Shown in pieces: positions 36,938-48,939 of a stretch of DNA of 64,000 nucleotides. The stretch is from Molossus alvarezi (taxonomy: Eukaryota > Chordata > Mammalia > Chiroptera > Molossidae), in assembly GCA_037176705.1 (NCBI GenBank), contig CM073894.1:29900501-29964500 (forward strand), given 5' to 3'. Below the pieces are notes generated by a model. The model searched no databases and was not told the DNA's origin. It saw only the letters and a program-made list of their open reading frames with translations. Made by a program: the position numbers and the translations under genes. Position 1 is the stretch's first letter; the number at the start of each line of letters is the position of its first letter.

Positions 36938-36974
36938 TATATTGTTTCATCTTTTTACAATAAAAATGTCAATT

Positions 36975-37110
36975 ACTTTTAAAATTTAATTTAAAATATA
37001 TTTATTGTATTTAAATATTGTATGTTTCAGGTATGCACCATAGTGATTAGACATTTATATACCTTACAAAGTTATCACCCCAACAAGTTTCATTGCCCCA
37101 TTTAAATGAC
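36975..37110 (-). mobile_element. Old LINE-1 3' fragment, antisense
   Basis: atttattgtatttaaatattgtatg, tttcaggtatgcaccatagtgattagac, ttacaaagttatcaccccaa matches the inverse of the L1M 3'UTR ('gtttcaggtgtacaacatagtgattcgac...acaaagtgatcaccat'). Confidence 0.65.
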
Positions 37111-37475
37111 TCTAAACTTGAACAATTGCTTAAAATTAAGTCAGCTTTTTAAAGTTCTGCAACAAATTTTCAATAATGAATTTACATTCATTGGTGATCA
37201 TTGCTTATATTCATCATTTTTATAGGGATGCAAAATGTTGATTTTCTAATTTTATTATTCTTTCTGTATCTAATTATTAGAATTTTTCTAAAAGAAAAGC
37301 ATTCTTTTATTAACTATTTAATTACCTCAAAGTAATAAAGACAGGATAGATTCTTGTTACTTTTATGCCCCATTCCTTTTTAAAATCAATTTACAGTGTA
37401 ATGAGTTGGTGCCCTGACAACTTCCAATGTTAACCACTGAATTTTATTTCTTCCCCTGAATCAGCATTTCCATGC

Positions 37476-37508
<33 letters not shown>

Positions 37509-38492
37509 TGGTGGGATGGGGATAGTTTTCCTAAGAAAGTATCAGGCATTCCTGCTTAGTAAAGGGAAGCAGAGGCATAATGGGGTGAATGGATAATTCA
37601 GCGCTCGGCTGAAGACAAAGATGGCAAAACCACTCCTAATTGAGCAGGAGGTGAGTGGGGAGGTAAGGAGGCAGTAGACGAAGTACCGGCAACAATCACA
37701 AACTCGCTTCACTTAAGAAGTTTGAAACCCCACGTTTCTGCAACTCACATGCACGTTGGCGCTCCTGACTCTCGAAATAGGAACTCAGATCCTTTTTACT
37801 CCTGTTTTCCTAAAACCTCTTATAAAAAATGTTAAAGACTGTAAGTAGTGATGCCAAATTAAACTGTAAACCAACTTATTTCAGAGCTAAGTAGGGTGCC
37901 TAACTTACCCTTCTTTGCCCGGGACTCCCCAGCTGTAGCACTGGTAGCGCCTCATCCAGCCTCCCCCTTGAGTCCTGGGCCAGCCGGAAGGGTTGCTCAC
38001 TCCAGCTCCCATGGATCTTTGCACTGACAAGATATTTATACCCCAGGTCCAGCTTTACAATTGAGGAGTATAAATGCAATTTTCTTCATATGCTTGTCCA
38101 TCCTTTTAGTTTTCCCTTTCATTAACCATTGTGACCACTGGCACATGCTTACAAGGGACTGTGAAGTAAAGGTGATATTTTATATACAAGGGATGGAGAA
38201 AGGAAGGTCACCAGACCACATGGAGATTGAAACATTGCTGCTAGATTACTAACCCCTACTTTAAATTAATCTGAAAATGAGAATTGGGAATAATGACTTC
38301 TGCATAATTGTTTTTGTACTCAGTTGCAGTTGTATCTTGTTGGGGGAAAACACTCTTCTGAAAAAATCCTGTCTTTTAGCTTGAAATGGAGTTGCCCACA
38401 TTGCTAAGACATAATACTCAATTCTCATTCTACTTTGGATATTTATGGCATCTGTGATCCTTGCACACACATATCTTTATATCCTGGTAAGT
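37111..38492. other. Unassigned stretch with a long poly(A)
   Basis: No named element. A run of 28 A lies at 37480-37507, preceded by catgctatta and followed by a GC-richer 37510-38010 segment. No coding frame above 70 codons. The poly(A) could be the tail of an insertion, but I find no matching TSD. Confidence 0.45.
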
Positions 38493-38885
38493 CTTTTATA
38501 ATATTTTTTTTTTTTTCAAATCTTTATTGTTGGATGTAAAATGTATTACAGATGTTTCACATTTTTCCCCCATTGACCCCCTCCTCCCTACTCCCACCCC
38601 CCTCCCACCTTTTCCCACACTATTGTCTGCGTCCATTGGTTATGCATATAAGTTCTTTGGTTTATTTCTTCCCGCCCCCCCAACCCCTTTCTCTTTGAGG
38701 TTTGTCAGTCTAGCAATGAATCTGTGCTTCTTAATCCCTTCACCTTTTTCACCCATTCCCCCAAACCCCCTCCCAACTGGCAACCAACAAAATGTTCTCT
38801 GTATCTATGAGAATGTTTCTGTTCTACCTGTTCATTTTGTTTGTAGATTCCATTGCTGATAGATATGTATTCATTGCCATTTTGT

Positions 38886-39811
38886 TTATTCATACATTTT
38901 ATCTTTTTCTTCAAAAAGACCCTTCATCATTTCATATAATAATGGTTTGGTAGTGATGAACTCCTTTAACTTTTTCTTGTCTGGGAAAATTTTTATATGT
39001 CCATCGATTCTAAATGACAGCTTTGCAGGATAGAGTAATTTTGGTTGTAGGTTCTGGGTTTTCATCTCTCTGAATATTTCTTGCCACTCCCTTCTGGCCT
39101 GCAAAGTTTCTTTTGAGAAATCAGCTGACAGCCTAATGGGAACTCCCTTGTAGGTAACTAGTTGCCTTTCTCTTGCTGCTTTTAAGATTCTCTCTTTGTC
39201 TTGAACCTTTTGCATTTTGATGATGATGTGTCTTGGTGTGGGCCTCATGGGGTTCATCTTGTTTGGGACTCTCTGTGCTTCCTGGACTTGTATGTCTGTT
39301 TCCTTCACCAAGTTAGGACATTTTCTGCCATTATTGTCTCAAACAGGTTTTTGATTTCTTGTTCTCTCTCTTCTCCTTCTGGCACCCCCAAGATGTGAAT
39401 GTTGGCACACTTGAAGTTGTCCCAGAGGCTCCTTACACTATCCTCATTTTTTTGGATTCTTTTTTCTTTTTGCTTTTCTGATTGGGCATTTTTTGCTTCC
39501 TTATATTCCAAATCGATGGTTTGCTCCTTGGATTTACATACTCTATTATTGAAGCTGTGTAAATTATTCTTTATTTCAGTTAATGCCTCCTTCAATTCTC
39601 ATTGTGTATCCATGATTTCTAACTGGTCCTTTTTTATGCTCTTGAGGCCCTCCCTAAGTTCACTGAGGTTCTCACTAAGTTCATTGAGCATTCTTACAAG
39701 CAGTGTTTTGAACTCAGTATCTGTTAGGTTGCTTATCTCCATTTCTCTTAGTTCTTTTATTGGGGTTTTGTTCTGTTCTTTCATTTGGGACCTGTTTCTT
39801 TGTCTCCTCAT
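38886..39811 (-). pseudogene. HAL1-like ORF1, two lesions
   Basis: A LINE-1 ORF1-type RNA-binding protein of about 308 codons. The start is the ATG at 39811 (MRRQRNRSQMKEQ). Residues 30-110 are a coiled coil (LSENLSELREGLKSIKKDQ). The RRM core (NIHILGVPEGEE near 39390) is followed by RPTPRHIIIKM, AARERQLVTYKG, PAKLSFRIDG and an end EMMKGLFEEKD before the stop at 38886-38888. Two breaks are seen: a TGA at 39599-39601 and a one-base deletion near 39317 that moves 38886-39311 into another phase. The C-terminal 15 residues (FEEKDKMYE) extend slightly beyond the other ORF1. It is otherwise collinear and well kept. Confidence 0.88.
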
Positions 39812-40689
39812 TTTGGCTGCCTCCCTGTGTTTGTTTCTGTGTATTACTTAATGAGAGGTATGGGGCTCCCTGAGACCAGATGCTGCTCGTTTGAAAGAAT
39901 TTAGGAAAAACCTGAAGCAGGATCCAAGACAGGCCAATCCTATGGTTAAGCAAGTGGCAACAGCTTGGGTGGGCTTGAAAGTTGTGTGGGGTGGGGCGGG
40001 GCCTCAGGGAGTCAGCAGGGCGGGGCTACCAGTGTGAGCCAGGTTGCTGGAGTCCCAGATATGGCGACTTTCTGCCGCCCCTGGGAAGGGCTCACCAAAG
40101 GAACAAAGGCCTCTTACAGCACGTTTGTCCCCGAGAAAGCCCCCTCTCCAGCCCTCGCTCCAGTGCCAAACAGCTCAGTTCTTCCCTGTGTGTCTCTGGT
40201 GCCCCTCGAGCTGCCTCCCCTCCGAGCTTAGAGGGAGAGAGTCCGATAAGTCTGTGCGCAGGCCCTTTAGGGAGCTGCCTGGGGCTCCAGCTGTGTCAGC
40301 TTCCCTGAGCCTCAGTTCCCGCTGGTTTTTCCAGCCAGAAGTTATGGGGATTCTCTTCCTGGTACTGGAACCCTGAGAGGGGCACCTGGTGTGGGACGGG
40401 GACCCCTCAGTCCTCAGGAAGGACCTTCCGAGCCGCAAGAGCCTCCTGATTTTTATCTGCCACACGTGGGTGTGGGACCAGCCCGTCGCACCGCCGCCCC
40501 TTGCGCTGTTGCCCCTCCTACCAGTCTGGATGTGGCTGCTGCTTTAATTCCGTAGTTGTAGGACTTCCATTCAGTTTGATTTCAGGTGGTTTTGAATGAT
40601 GGTTGTTCTGTAGTTTAGTTGTAACTTTTATGTGGTTGTGGGAGGACCCGATACTGCGTTTACCTACGCCACCATCTTGACCGGAAGTC
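39812..40689 (-). promoter_or_regulatory. HAL1-like 5'UTR with GC boxes and YY1/ETS-like motifs
   Basis: An 878-base GC-rich leader. At its very start on the minus strand are acttccgg (40688-40681, ETS-like) and caagatggtggc (about 40679-40668), close to the YY1 consensus that positions LINE-1 transcription starts. Near ORF1 it has two GC boxes, ggggcggggcc at about 39992-40002 and agggcggggct at about 40017-40027 on the plus strand, Sp1/KLF-type. These are seen in sequence. Activity is inferred. Confidence 0.6.
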
Positions 40690-40764
40690 CTTTTATAATA
40701 TTTTTATATAAGCGAGTAGACTCAATTGGGTAGAGACGATTATTCTGGAATATCAGCTTTTCTT

Positions 40765-41024
40765 TTTTAAAATATTTTTTTCTTTATTGGTTTTAGAGAG
40801 AGAGGAAAGGAGAGACAGAGAGAGAGAGTGAGAGAGAGAGATTGAGAGAGAGAGAGCGCGCGTGCTAGAAACATCAATGAGAGAGAACACTGACTGGCCA
40901 CCTCCTGCATGCCCCCCACTGGGGATGGCACTCACAACCTGGGCATGTGCCCTGACTAGGAATTGAACCGGTGACCTCTTGGTACATGGATCGATGCTCA
41001 ACCAGTGGGACACACTGGCTGGGG
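40765..41024 (-). mobile_element. Ves-type SINE with 19 bp TSD, antisense
   Basis: TSD tggaatatcagcttttctt at 40746-40764 and 41025-41043, identical. The GA tract (40795-40860) is expanded and includes gcgcgcg. The body has ccccccactggggatgg and accggtgacctcttgg. It sits 40 bases past the HAL1-like element's TSD. Confidence 0.97.
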
Positions 41025-41043
41025 TGGAATATCAGCTTTTCTT

Positions 41044-41624
41044 ATATCTTCTGAATACCTATTAGTGGCATCAAAATGTCCTTCAGTGATCTTACTATAC
41101 ATCTTATTCAGTTATTATTTTCATGTGTGCTTTTGTTCTACTCTGAAGTATCATAACCAGACAGATGTGTTCCTTGCACCCATTGGCACTAGCCAAACAT
41201 TGGGGTTTTATCCCGTTCAGATGGAGCAAATTCATAGGTGGGATGAAGACAGTGATTCAGCTGCTTCTCAACATCCCTAAGTCATTGGTGGATTTTCAGC
41301 TGTGCCTGTGACTTGGAAATCTTCAGCAAAAGCCACGTGGGAAACATGCAGAAAATGTTTTGTGCCCAGTGTACCGATGATAAAAATATAAGTATAATAT
41401 AAAAGGAAGATTATTAACAACCACACGGGTAACACCAGTTCATATTTTATAAATAACTTCAGGAACACTGGCTCATGAAAATGGAGTCTATGTAAAAAAA
41501 AAAAAAAAAAAAAAGATATCTTTGAACATTGGCCAACAGATATGTCAGTAATCTGCCCAACAGAGTGAAGAGCTATTGTTGCTTCAACTTGAGACTTTGC
41601 ACTCATTTGCATTTCCTTTTTTTA
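41044..41624. other. Unassigned spacer with A21 tract
   Basis: No recognised element. A run of 21 A lies at 41494-41514. The minus-strand frame at 41277-41612 includes the poly-Phe translation of this run and is not a gene. Confidence 0.5.
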
Positions 41625-42485
41625 AAAAATTATTTTTATTAATTTATTTTTGGTACTGATGTTTCTCCTTTTTCCCCCATTGACACCCTCCTCCCCATCC
41701 CTCCTGCCCCATCGCCAGCTTTGTTTTCTATGTCCATTGGTTACACATACATGCATATAAGTTCTGTGGTTTATCTCTTCCATCCCCCCCACCCTCTCTT
41801 CTGAGGTTTGTCAGTCTGTACCCTACTTCTATGTCTCTGGGGCTATTTTGTTCATCAGTTTATTTTGTTCATTATATTCCACAGGTAAGTGAGATAATGT
41901 GATACTTGTCTTTCTCTGTTTGGCTTGTTTCATTTAGGATGATACATTCCAGGTCCCTCCATGTTGTCTCAAAGGATAAGAGATCTTTCTTTCTTACAGC
42001 TGCATAGTACTCCATTGTGTATATGTACCACTGCTTTTTTTTTTTATCCATTTGTCTACTGATGAACACTTATGCTGTTTCCAGATCTTAGTGATTGTAA
42101 ATAGTGCTGCTACAAACATAGGGGTACATATATTCTTTCTGATTGGTGTTTCAGGCTTCTTAGGGTATATTCCTAGAAGTGGGATCACTGGGTCAAATAG
42201 CAATTCAATTTTTAATTTTTTGAGGTAACACCATAGTGTTTTCCATAGTGGCTATACCAGTCTGCATTCCCACCAGCAGTGTACTAGAGTCCCCTTTTCT
42301 CCACACCCTCACAAACACTTGTTGTTTGATGATTTGTTGATGGCGGCCGTTCTGACAGGTGTGAGGTGATACCTCATTGTTGTTTTAATTTGCATCTCTC
42401 TGATGATTAGTGATGTTGAGCATTTTTTCATATGTTTCTTGGCCATTTGTATGCCCTGTTTGGAGAGGTGTCTATTTAGGTCTTT
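41625..42485 (-). mobile_element. 5'-truncated LINE-1, antisense
   Basis: The left side is the inverse 3'UTR (cccccattgacaccctcctcc, ttatctcttccatcccccc). ORF2 C-terminal codons follow from the stop at about 41872 to the truncation near 42485. Frames carry IPLLGIYPKKPETPIRKN, WKQHKCSSVDKW and QWYIYTMEYYAAV. It is closely similar over its length to 11957-12830 of the full-length copy. A T9 insertion near 42037 breaks the frame. No TSD found. Confidence 0.92.
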
Positions 42486-45400
42486 ATGATGTTGAAATGT
42501 AACTAATGTCTTTAAAAAAAAAAAGAAAAGAGTGAAGCTTCAGATTTCACTAAGTAGATTTTGGATCCTCAGTTTGAGGAGCCATTGGGCAATGCAGCAC
42601 AACTCTCTACACCTGGGTTTCCTCACCTCTGAATGGGTGTGGAGATGACTCCTCAGTCTGCCTCACACTCCCTTAATCAGCACCAAAGTAGATAGTGTAG
42701 AGAAAAGGGATTTAAAAATAATAAACACCAAGCAAATATTACTCATAATTGTAAAGCCAATGTTTTCTAGGATTTGAGGGGCACCCTGTCTTGTATTTTT
42801 CATAAAATTATGTCAAATTAAAAAAAATACTCAAAGCACATCTTATAATGATTGGTACATAATAGATGTTCGATACATCTATTCTTTCATAATTTATTGG
42901 ATCACATCTCTATGTGTATTTCTTTCTAAGAAGAAAATAATCCTGAATTGTCTCCTATTTTCCCTTATCTGGACTTCAGACTCTGGCTGGTTTTCCAAAT
43001 GCTCTCTCTACAGATACTGTCTTCCTTTGTACCGGACTATTTTGGGAGAGGAAACAGACATTGTTTATTCCTAATAATATAAATTTACTCCATAAAAATA
43101 TAACTGAGCTACTGTCTTTAATGTTTTAAACATTTTCCCAAGGAAAAATTTTCATCCTGGATTGAACTAGCTGTCTAAACAGATTGATTCTCCCTGAAGT
43201 TACTGAAATAACATTTTAATGCCACTTTCAAAATATAAATTTTGATGTGGTTTTGAAAGGTGAAATGAATAAAATTTTTGAAGTTAAAAATAAATGCAAG
43301 AATTTTACAATTATTTTACTACCCAAAATACAGATATACATTCTGTTTGTCCTTTTCTAATTTAAGTAATAAAATAGCTACTGAGAAACATCAACAATAC
43401 ATTTTTTTATCAGGTTTTATTAGGCACAGATGACAAGTATCAGATATTTTGGAATGGCCTTTTAGGGCCTTCAGATTTAGCTCTGTAAATGGGTCGTAAG
43501 TGCTTCTAAGTCATATTTGGTTTCTTTAGGTTGACTGCATCAGGAGGAAACAGACCACTTTCTCTGTGACAAAGAGAGAACCCAAGAAGGGGCAGCGTTG
43601 TCCCCCTCACAGGTGATGGAGTTTGTATAAAGAATGCGGTGGATAATGGCTGGCTTGTCTTCTGAACAGATGGTGATGGTCTCGTTGCTAGGATAAGGCC
43701 TCAAGTATTTAGTTAATTCCACATTATTTGCCTCAGTGTCATGAATATCCCTAGCTTTCCTGAGGCAAAAATACAAAAAAGAGAAAGCAGAAAACCACAC
43801 AGGAAGAAAGAGAGAGAGAGAGGGAGAGAGAGGGAGAACAAAGACTGGAGCCAGGTCAACAGAGGCTTTGGGGAAAATGTCTGCTCAGCTGTCTGCAATC
43901 ACCTGGGTTAGAAAGACAGGCAGGAAGGGAGATTGGTTTGGCAGAAGGACTGGGCCTTTGATGCCTTCGATACCACAGAGAAAAATACCCATTTCTTCCC
44001 ATTAGAAGTCTGTTGACTTTCCTAATTAAGATAAACATGTTTCTGAAAGAGTTAGCTCTTACAGCATGACATTTATAAAAACAACTATATATACACACAG
44101 GAAGGTTTGCCAAGAATTTGGGCTGATGGTGGTCTTATGAAGCATTTTATAGAAATATTTGAATATAGTTGCCATATCTAAAAGTGAGCGACTTTCATTC
44201 CCTCCAGTCAATTAAATATCTAATTTCAACTCTAGGAGATAATAACTGAAGTATTTTTTATAAATGAATGAACAGTTGGAAAACTGTTAAACACATAGCC
44301 CCGAAGTATGAAAAATACATTTGTTTAACAGCTTTATTCTTCTATCATTAATTTACTTCAGAGAATTTCCTCTTGTGTAATTTTCAATAAAATGCTGTTA
44401 TTTTGAAGTCTCCTTTATTGCATATAAGAGCGATGTATGTGATTACAGGCCAACAATCTGAAGGACTTGGGGGTGCTGAGCACTTGGCTTTGAGCGAGGG
44501 TGTGTCTATGTGTTGCATAGGATTACCTGCCAGGGTTGTCAGATCATCTGCCTGAATTAGTCACTTCAATCAAGTCGTTCATTATATTGCCTGTCCTCCC
44601 ACCAAGACACATACACCACTGTAACTGACATTAATCACTTGTCTCAGAACTATCTGGATGCAACTTTAATAATTCAATAATTGACCGTATGCTTAGTGTG
44701 AATAATGTGACCGATGGCATTGTACTCAAGTCTTCCACTTAACTGAAATGTGTCTCACTGTACAAGGTAACATGTGTTTGCTGAGTCCCTACACTTTGGT
44801 TCAGACTAAGATCGGTGCCTACTGGGACTGAGAAATAGATACCTCACTGAAAATTGTCATGAGGAGTGCAGCACTGAGAGCTGTCGCTGGAGCCTGCATT
44901 GTGTAGGCTGAGAGTATAAATCACATACGATTACTGTGTTCCAAAGGCTGTCAATCACACTCAGGTTTTATTAGCTGGTTTGGAGGGAAATGATGCCATC
45001 GGTTTGGTCCTCCCACATCTCCTCTAACCTTTGCATTTATGACCCCTACAATTCTGCCTCCCCTGACAAGCTACCCAGTGTTTTAGGGCCGCCTCTTGTA
45101 AAATGGCCCAACACTTGTGTTTTTTAAATCCCTACTCTCCACAGAATTACCTCTTTGGTATTATATTCCCATAGGGGCTTTCCGTAAACTATCTGTATGG
45201 TCTGATTGATTTAATTCAAGGTAAGGTGTTAATGACTTATGAATGGCTTCTTAGATAATATCCTTGCTTTCTGTTGAAGATTTTTAGTGATGCACAAAAA
45301 TAATGACGAGTGATTAGAATTCTAAATGTCACAGGAGAAATGGTAATAAGAACATTGGGAATAGAACAGATATTTTTGGCACAGAGGCTCTTCTGTATTT

Positions 45401-48194
45401 CCCAACACACGTCATGTCGACGGCTGCTTTTCCTACTCAATGTCTGACCAGCCCTGTTTGAGAGAATTTTTGCCATATTCAACTGTGTGTGTGTGTCTGG
45501 AGATGTGATAGACGCCATAATCTGGCTCTTTATTTCTACTGGCTAAGACATGCTATTAAAATGTGTCCTCCAAAAAGAAGCAGGCTTCATTTAAATAATC
45601 ATTTTGGAAATGTCCAGTTACTAAACTATTCATTTGGAAAAATTTACTTTTAAAAAATTATTTCTAAACTTATTTTTTTGGAGACGTAGGCATGTTTTGT
45701 CTCAAATTATTTCAGGCTTTGTACTACAAATATTGGATTTATACAGAACACGTGTCCTGATATATTTTACCTTCATCAGAGAAATACATGAATGAATGTC
45801 ACCTAATTCTGCAAGTCACAAGTGAACTTGATACATCCCTCTGCTTTTTGTCATTGTTTCCAACTTGTGATAAACAGAAAAGCAAATACATTGAATTAAT
45901 ATTATATGGAGGAAAAAATACAAGTATTTTCAAATAAACCCTGCATTTAAATATTAATTCAAATTTTTTATTTTACTCTGATAATATTTCACTTTATGTT
46001 TGTTATTATTTGCAATATTTTATGCTGTATATGTATATTTGTATATGCTTTGTATTTGGAGAGCCAGATTTTAGAAAAAGACTATCATATTTCAGTTATC
46101 AAATCACCAGAAAACTGAGTTTAACAATTGTGAAGTCCTGTTGAGTGTGGCCTTAAATCGCCCCTTCCCCTTTTAAATATAGAGAGTTCGTGCTGGCAGC
46201 AGACTTTAAAATGCTGATTTATGACTACTCCCACTTAACACTTTCATGATTTGAATGACCATTAAGGCAGCTTTGGAACCAAAAGAAAGAGTGAAAGGTC
46301 ATGGCTGTTGCTATGGAAATCATGTTGGGTTTTGTGGGACCAGTTACTTCTGATTGAGACATTTTGATTGGCCAAACCTATCAAGGAGCATCAAGGGAAG
46401 GATGTGTAAGATCTGTGGGGAGGGGGGGGAAATTAAGACTAGAGAAAATAATCATGTACTTTCTTTTTTTAACCTTGTTTTCTCTACATGTACCCCCTTT
46501 ATGTCTTGGTTCTAACGACGTGTACATATTTTCCAACAGCCACAAAACTATGTGATAGGAAGAGAAATGTGATTGCTGTTATTGGATGATTTCCTATCAG
46601 AGTGTGTCAGGGGGTCCAGGAATTTACAATGAAGTTCAGTAATTGTACTCTCGTGCTTGGTGGGTAAGTCATACAGAAGGGAACAAACTGTGAAGACTGT
46701 GCCTGCTATTTTTTGGTGAGCACGTTATCAATCTGTTTACATAGACTTCGGTATTACCCAGAAGATTGTCCTCACTTATTATATTGCGAACACTGTGTTC
46801 AAATTGTGTGAATGTTTCTTCTTAAATGAAATCCACTGAATGTCGATTTTTCAGGGATCTCTAAACAGAGGGTGGTTTCATTACATACCACAGCTATGGA
46901 TATTTTACATGCAGCTAAATGAGTTAAAAACAAAAGTGGTTTTTTTTGTTTGTTTGTTTGTTTTTAGCATTACTTATTTGAACATAGACCACTACAGTAC
47001 AAATATGAAAAGTATAGAGAAAAAATGAGGCTATAACTTGGTATTGTGTGATTTTAAATCTGAGCACAACACTCATCCTTGGCAATCTGGAAATAGCTTA
47101 GCTTTGTATATTGCATAGAATAAAATAAGTAACTGATCAATAAAATAGATAGTAATGGATTAAATCTAATTACAGTCCAACTCTGTTTCAAGAGCAAAAA
47201 ATAAAGGGAGTAGATTTAAGAAAGCTGTTTGGGGGAATTTGGGATTACAATAAAAGCAGAAAGTCCATTGACAAAGTTAGTATTTTATCTTAAATCAGAA
47301 TTGTTCTGATCCATGGGATGCGGACTCGCTGGAGAGAAGGAATGACAGAGATAAGAGAAAAGGACATGTTGCCTCTAGAGACTGCAATTCATTGACTTCA
47401 GAGTGTTAGATAAGAGTATAGGATTTGAGAGTAATTTAGGGACATAGTGCACCAAACCAGAACTTTTGAGATGATGACAAAGTAAGTTAGATTCTGGGAG
47501 TATTGCAAGTTACTCCCTGAAGTTGTGAAAAAGGAGGAATCGTTTTTCCTAGAGTGCTTCACCAAATGGGCAATCGCTCGGGTGCATGGAGAATCTGGCT
47601 CAGTGCAGTGCAGATAACCCAGCCGTATTGATATGTTATCTGAACAATATGTTCTCTACTATTTTCAGTACCATTTTGAAAGTTATAAAGATTCATTTAC
47701 CCTTCATCCAGTATTGCTTTGATCCTTTTTTTCTAGAGAAAGGGGGGATATTTATATATTACTGAATGTATATATTTGCATATTTTACATGTAAAAATAT
47801 ATGGTCCTTCTTAAGGCTTTAAGAGAATAGATTATTTTTATTTTAATGCCTACAGACTATTTTGTGACATCCTCTTTCAAGTCTATTTCAACAAATAATT
47901 TTGCTTTTTGCTGTGAGTTCAATAGCATAAAGATAAAGATGAAAGAACTGGCAAGTAAAGAAGAATTAATACACATGTACATACCTTCTAGATAAGATCC
48001 TAAAGTTTATCCACAATGATGTAATGCCTGGTTTATTCAAGCAAGATTCAGCCTCTTTCAGTCACCTTTCTCTAAGCCCTATATTTGGCTATGAAGATTA
48101 TGATATTTGCTAACACATACAAACAATACCCAAAGGGACTCTTTTAACTTGGTACTTTTTGCAGAGAGCAATGGTGGAAAGAAGTGAGAAGGAA
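42486..48194. other. About 5.7 kb without recent transposons
   Basis: I recognise no SINE, LINE or LTR over this length. It includes a PBX-MEIS-type decamer CTGTCAATCA at 44948-44957, an RFX X-box-like gttgctatggaaat at 46307-46320 and a CCAAT-type tgattggcc at about 46366-46374. A GTTT-type run lies at 46947-46967. Short frames such as 43540-43800 minus and 45237-45518 minus have no domain I can name. A candidate regulatory island. Conservation is untested. Confidence 0.5.
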
Positions 48195-48375
48195 ATAACA
48201 TTCAACACGTAGTTATTTGCCAAGCACTGTGCTAAGTACTTTTAAATGTCTTTTTTAAATTTACTCTTTATAAGAGTTATCCAAAATAGCTGTCATGATC
48301 CTTATTTAACATATCAGAAAATAGATTCAGAGAGATTAAATTACTTGCAGAAGTTCACAAGTGGCAGGGACTGTA
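48195..48375 (+). mobile_element. MIR SINE remnant
   Basis: gccaagcactgtgctaagtac, then gatccttatttaacatatcag, ttcagagagattaaattacttgcag, ttcacaagtggcagggactg is a complete-looking, diverged MIR core. Confidence 0.85.
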
Positions 48376-48939
48376 TCTGTTTTATTTTTCTCTCGCACTA
48401 CTTTCTCCTCAGTCCCTACCAGTAGTTGGCACCTCTCTAGTCTTCATTACATGTATGTTTCATTTGACATTGAATCTGGTTCCAAAGCCTGTGCTCTCCT
48501 CATTATTATTTTAGAATCCATACTCTGAAATAAACTATATGAAATTATTGATTAGTGTTAGTTTTGACTGTACATTATTTAGAGTGTGCTTTATATATTT
48601 GTATACCTTAGTTAACCAGTTTAATTTTGGTGACAGCTAAGCCATTCATTAGAAAACTGGAGAAACCCTTAGCCAGTAATTGTTTCTGTGGCTCATATCC
48701 AAGTCCTGTTCCATCTGTGCAAAATAAATTACCATCCAAGAGTAGGCTTCCCCTCAACACCATAGGATCAAAAGAATTTGGTCAGAAGATCAGAAAATTC
48801 TTTTGGCTGGCTGCTTTGACCGGCGGTCTCCGTTTCCCCTCAACTTCCACTGCCTAATGTGGGTCAATATGGATGTTAGCTCCCCAAATTTTCCTGGAAG
48901 GAAACCAGGCTACCCAGTTTTTCTCCATATTCTGGGGTC

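Larger units (their letters stand above)
38509..40689 (-). mobile_element. HAL1-like half-LINE-1 (5'UTR-ORF1-3'UTR, no ORF2), antisense
   Basis: On the minus strand: GC-rich 5'UTR (40689-39812), ORF1 (39811-38886), then directly a LINE-1 3'UTR (38885-38521) and a poly(A) seen as T13. ORF2 is absent, with no sign of EN, RT or C-terminal codons. The TSD is perfect: cttttataatattttt at 38493-38508 and 40690-40705. At 2.18 kb it matches the HAL1 class, LINE-1 derivatives that keep only ORF1 and use ORF2 from other copies. ORF1 has just two visible lesions, so it is younger than the LINE-1 at 11957-17712. HAL1 elements are described in several mammals. I cannot say which subfamily this is. Confidence 0.88.

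Noticed and set aside
38527..38859. 110-codon plus-strand proline-rich frame
   Set aside because: It is the inverse of the HAL1-like 3'UTR, which is C-rich on this strand.
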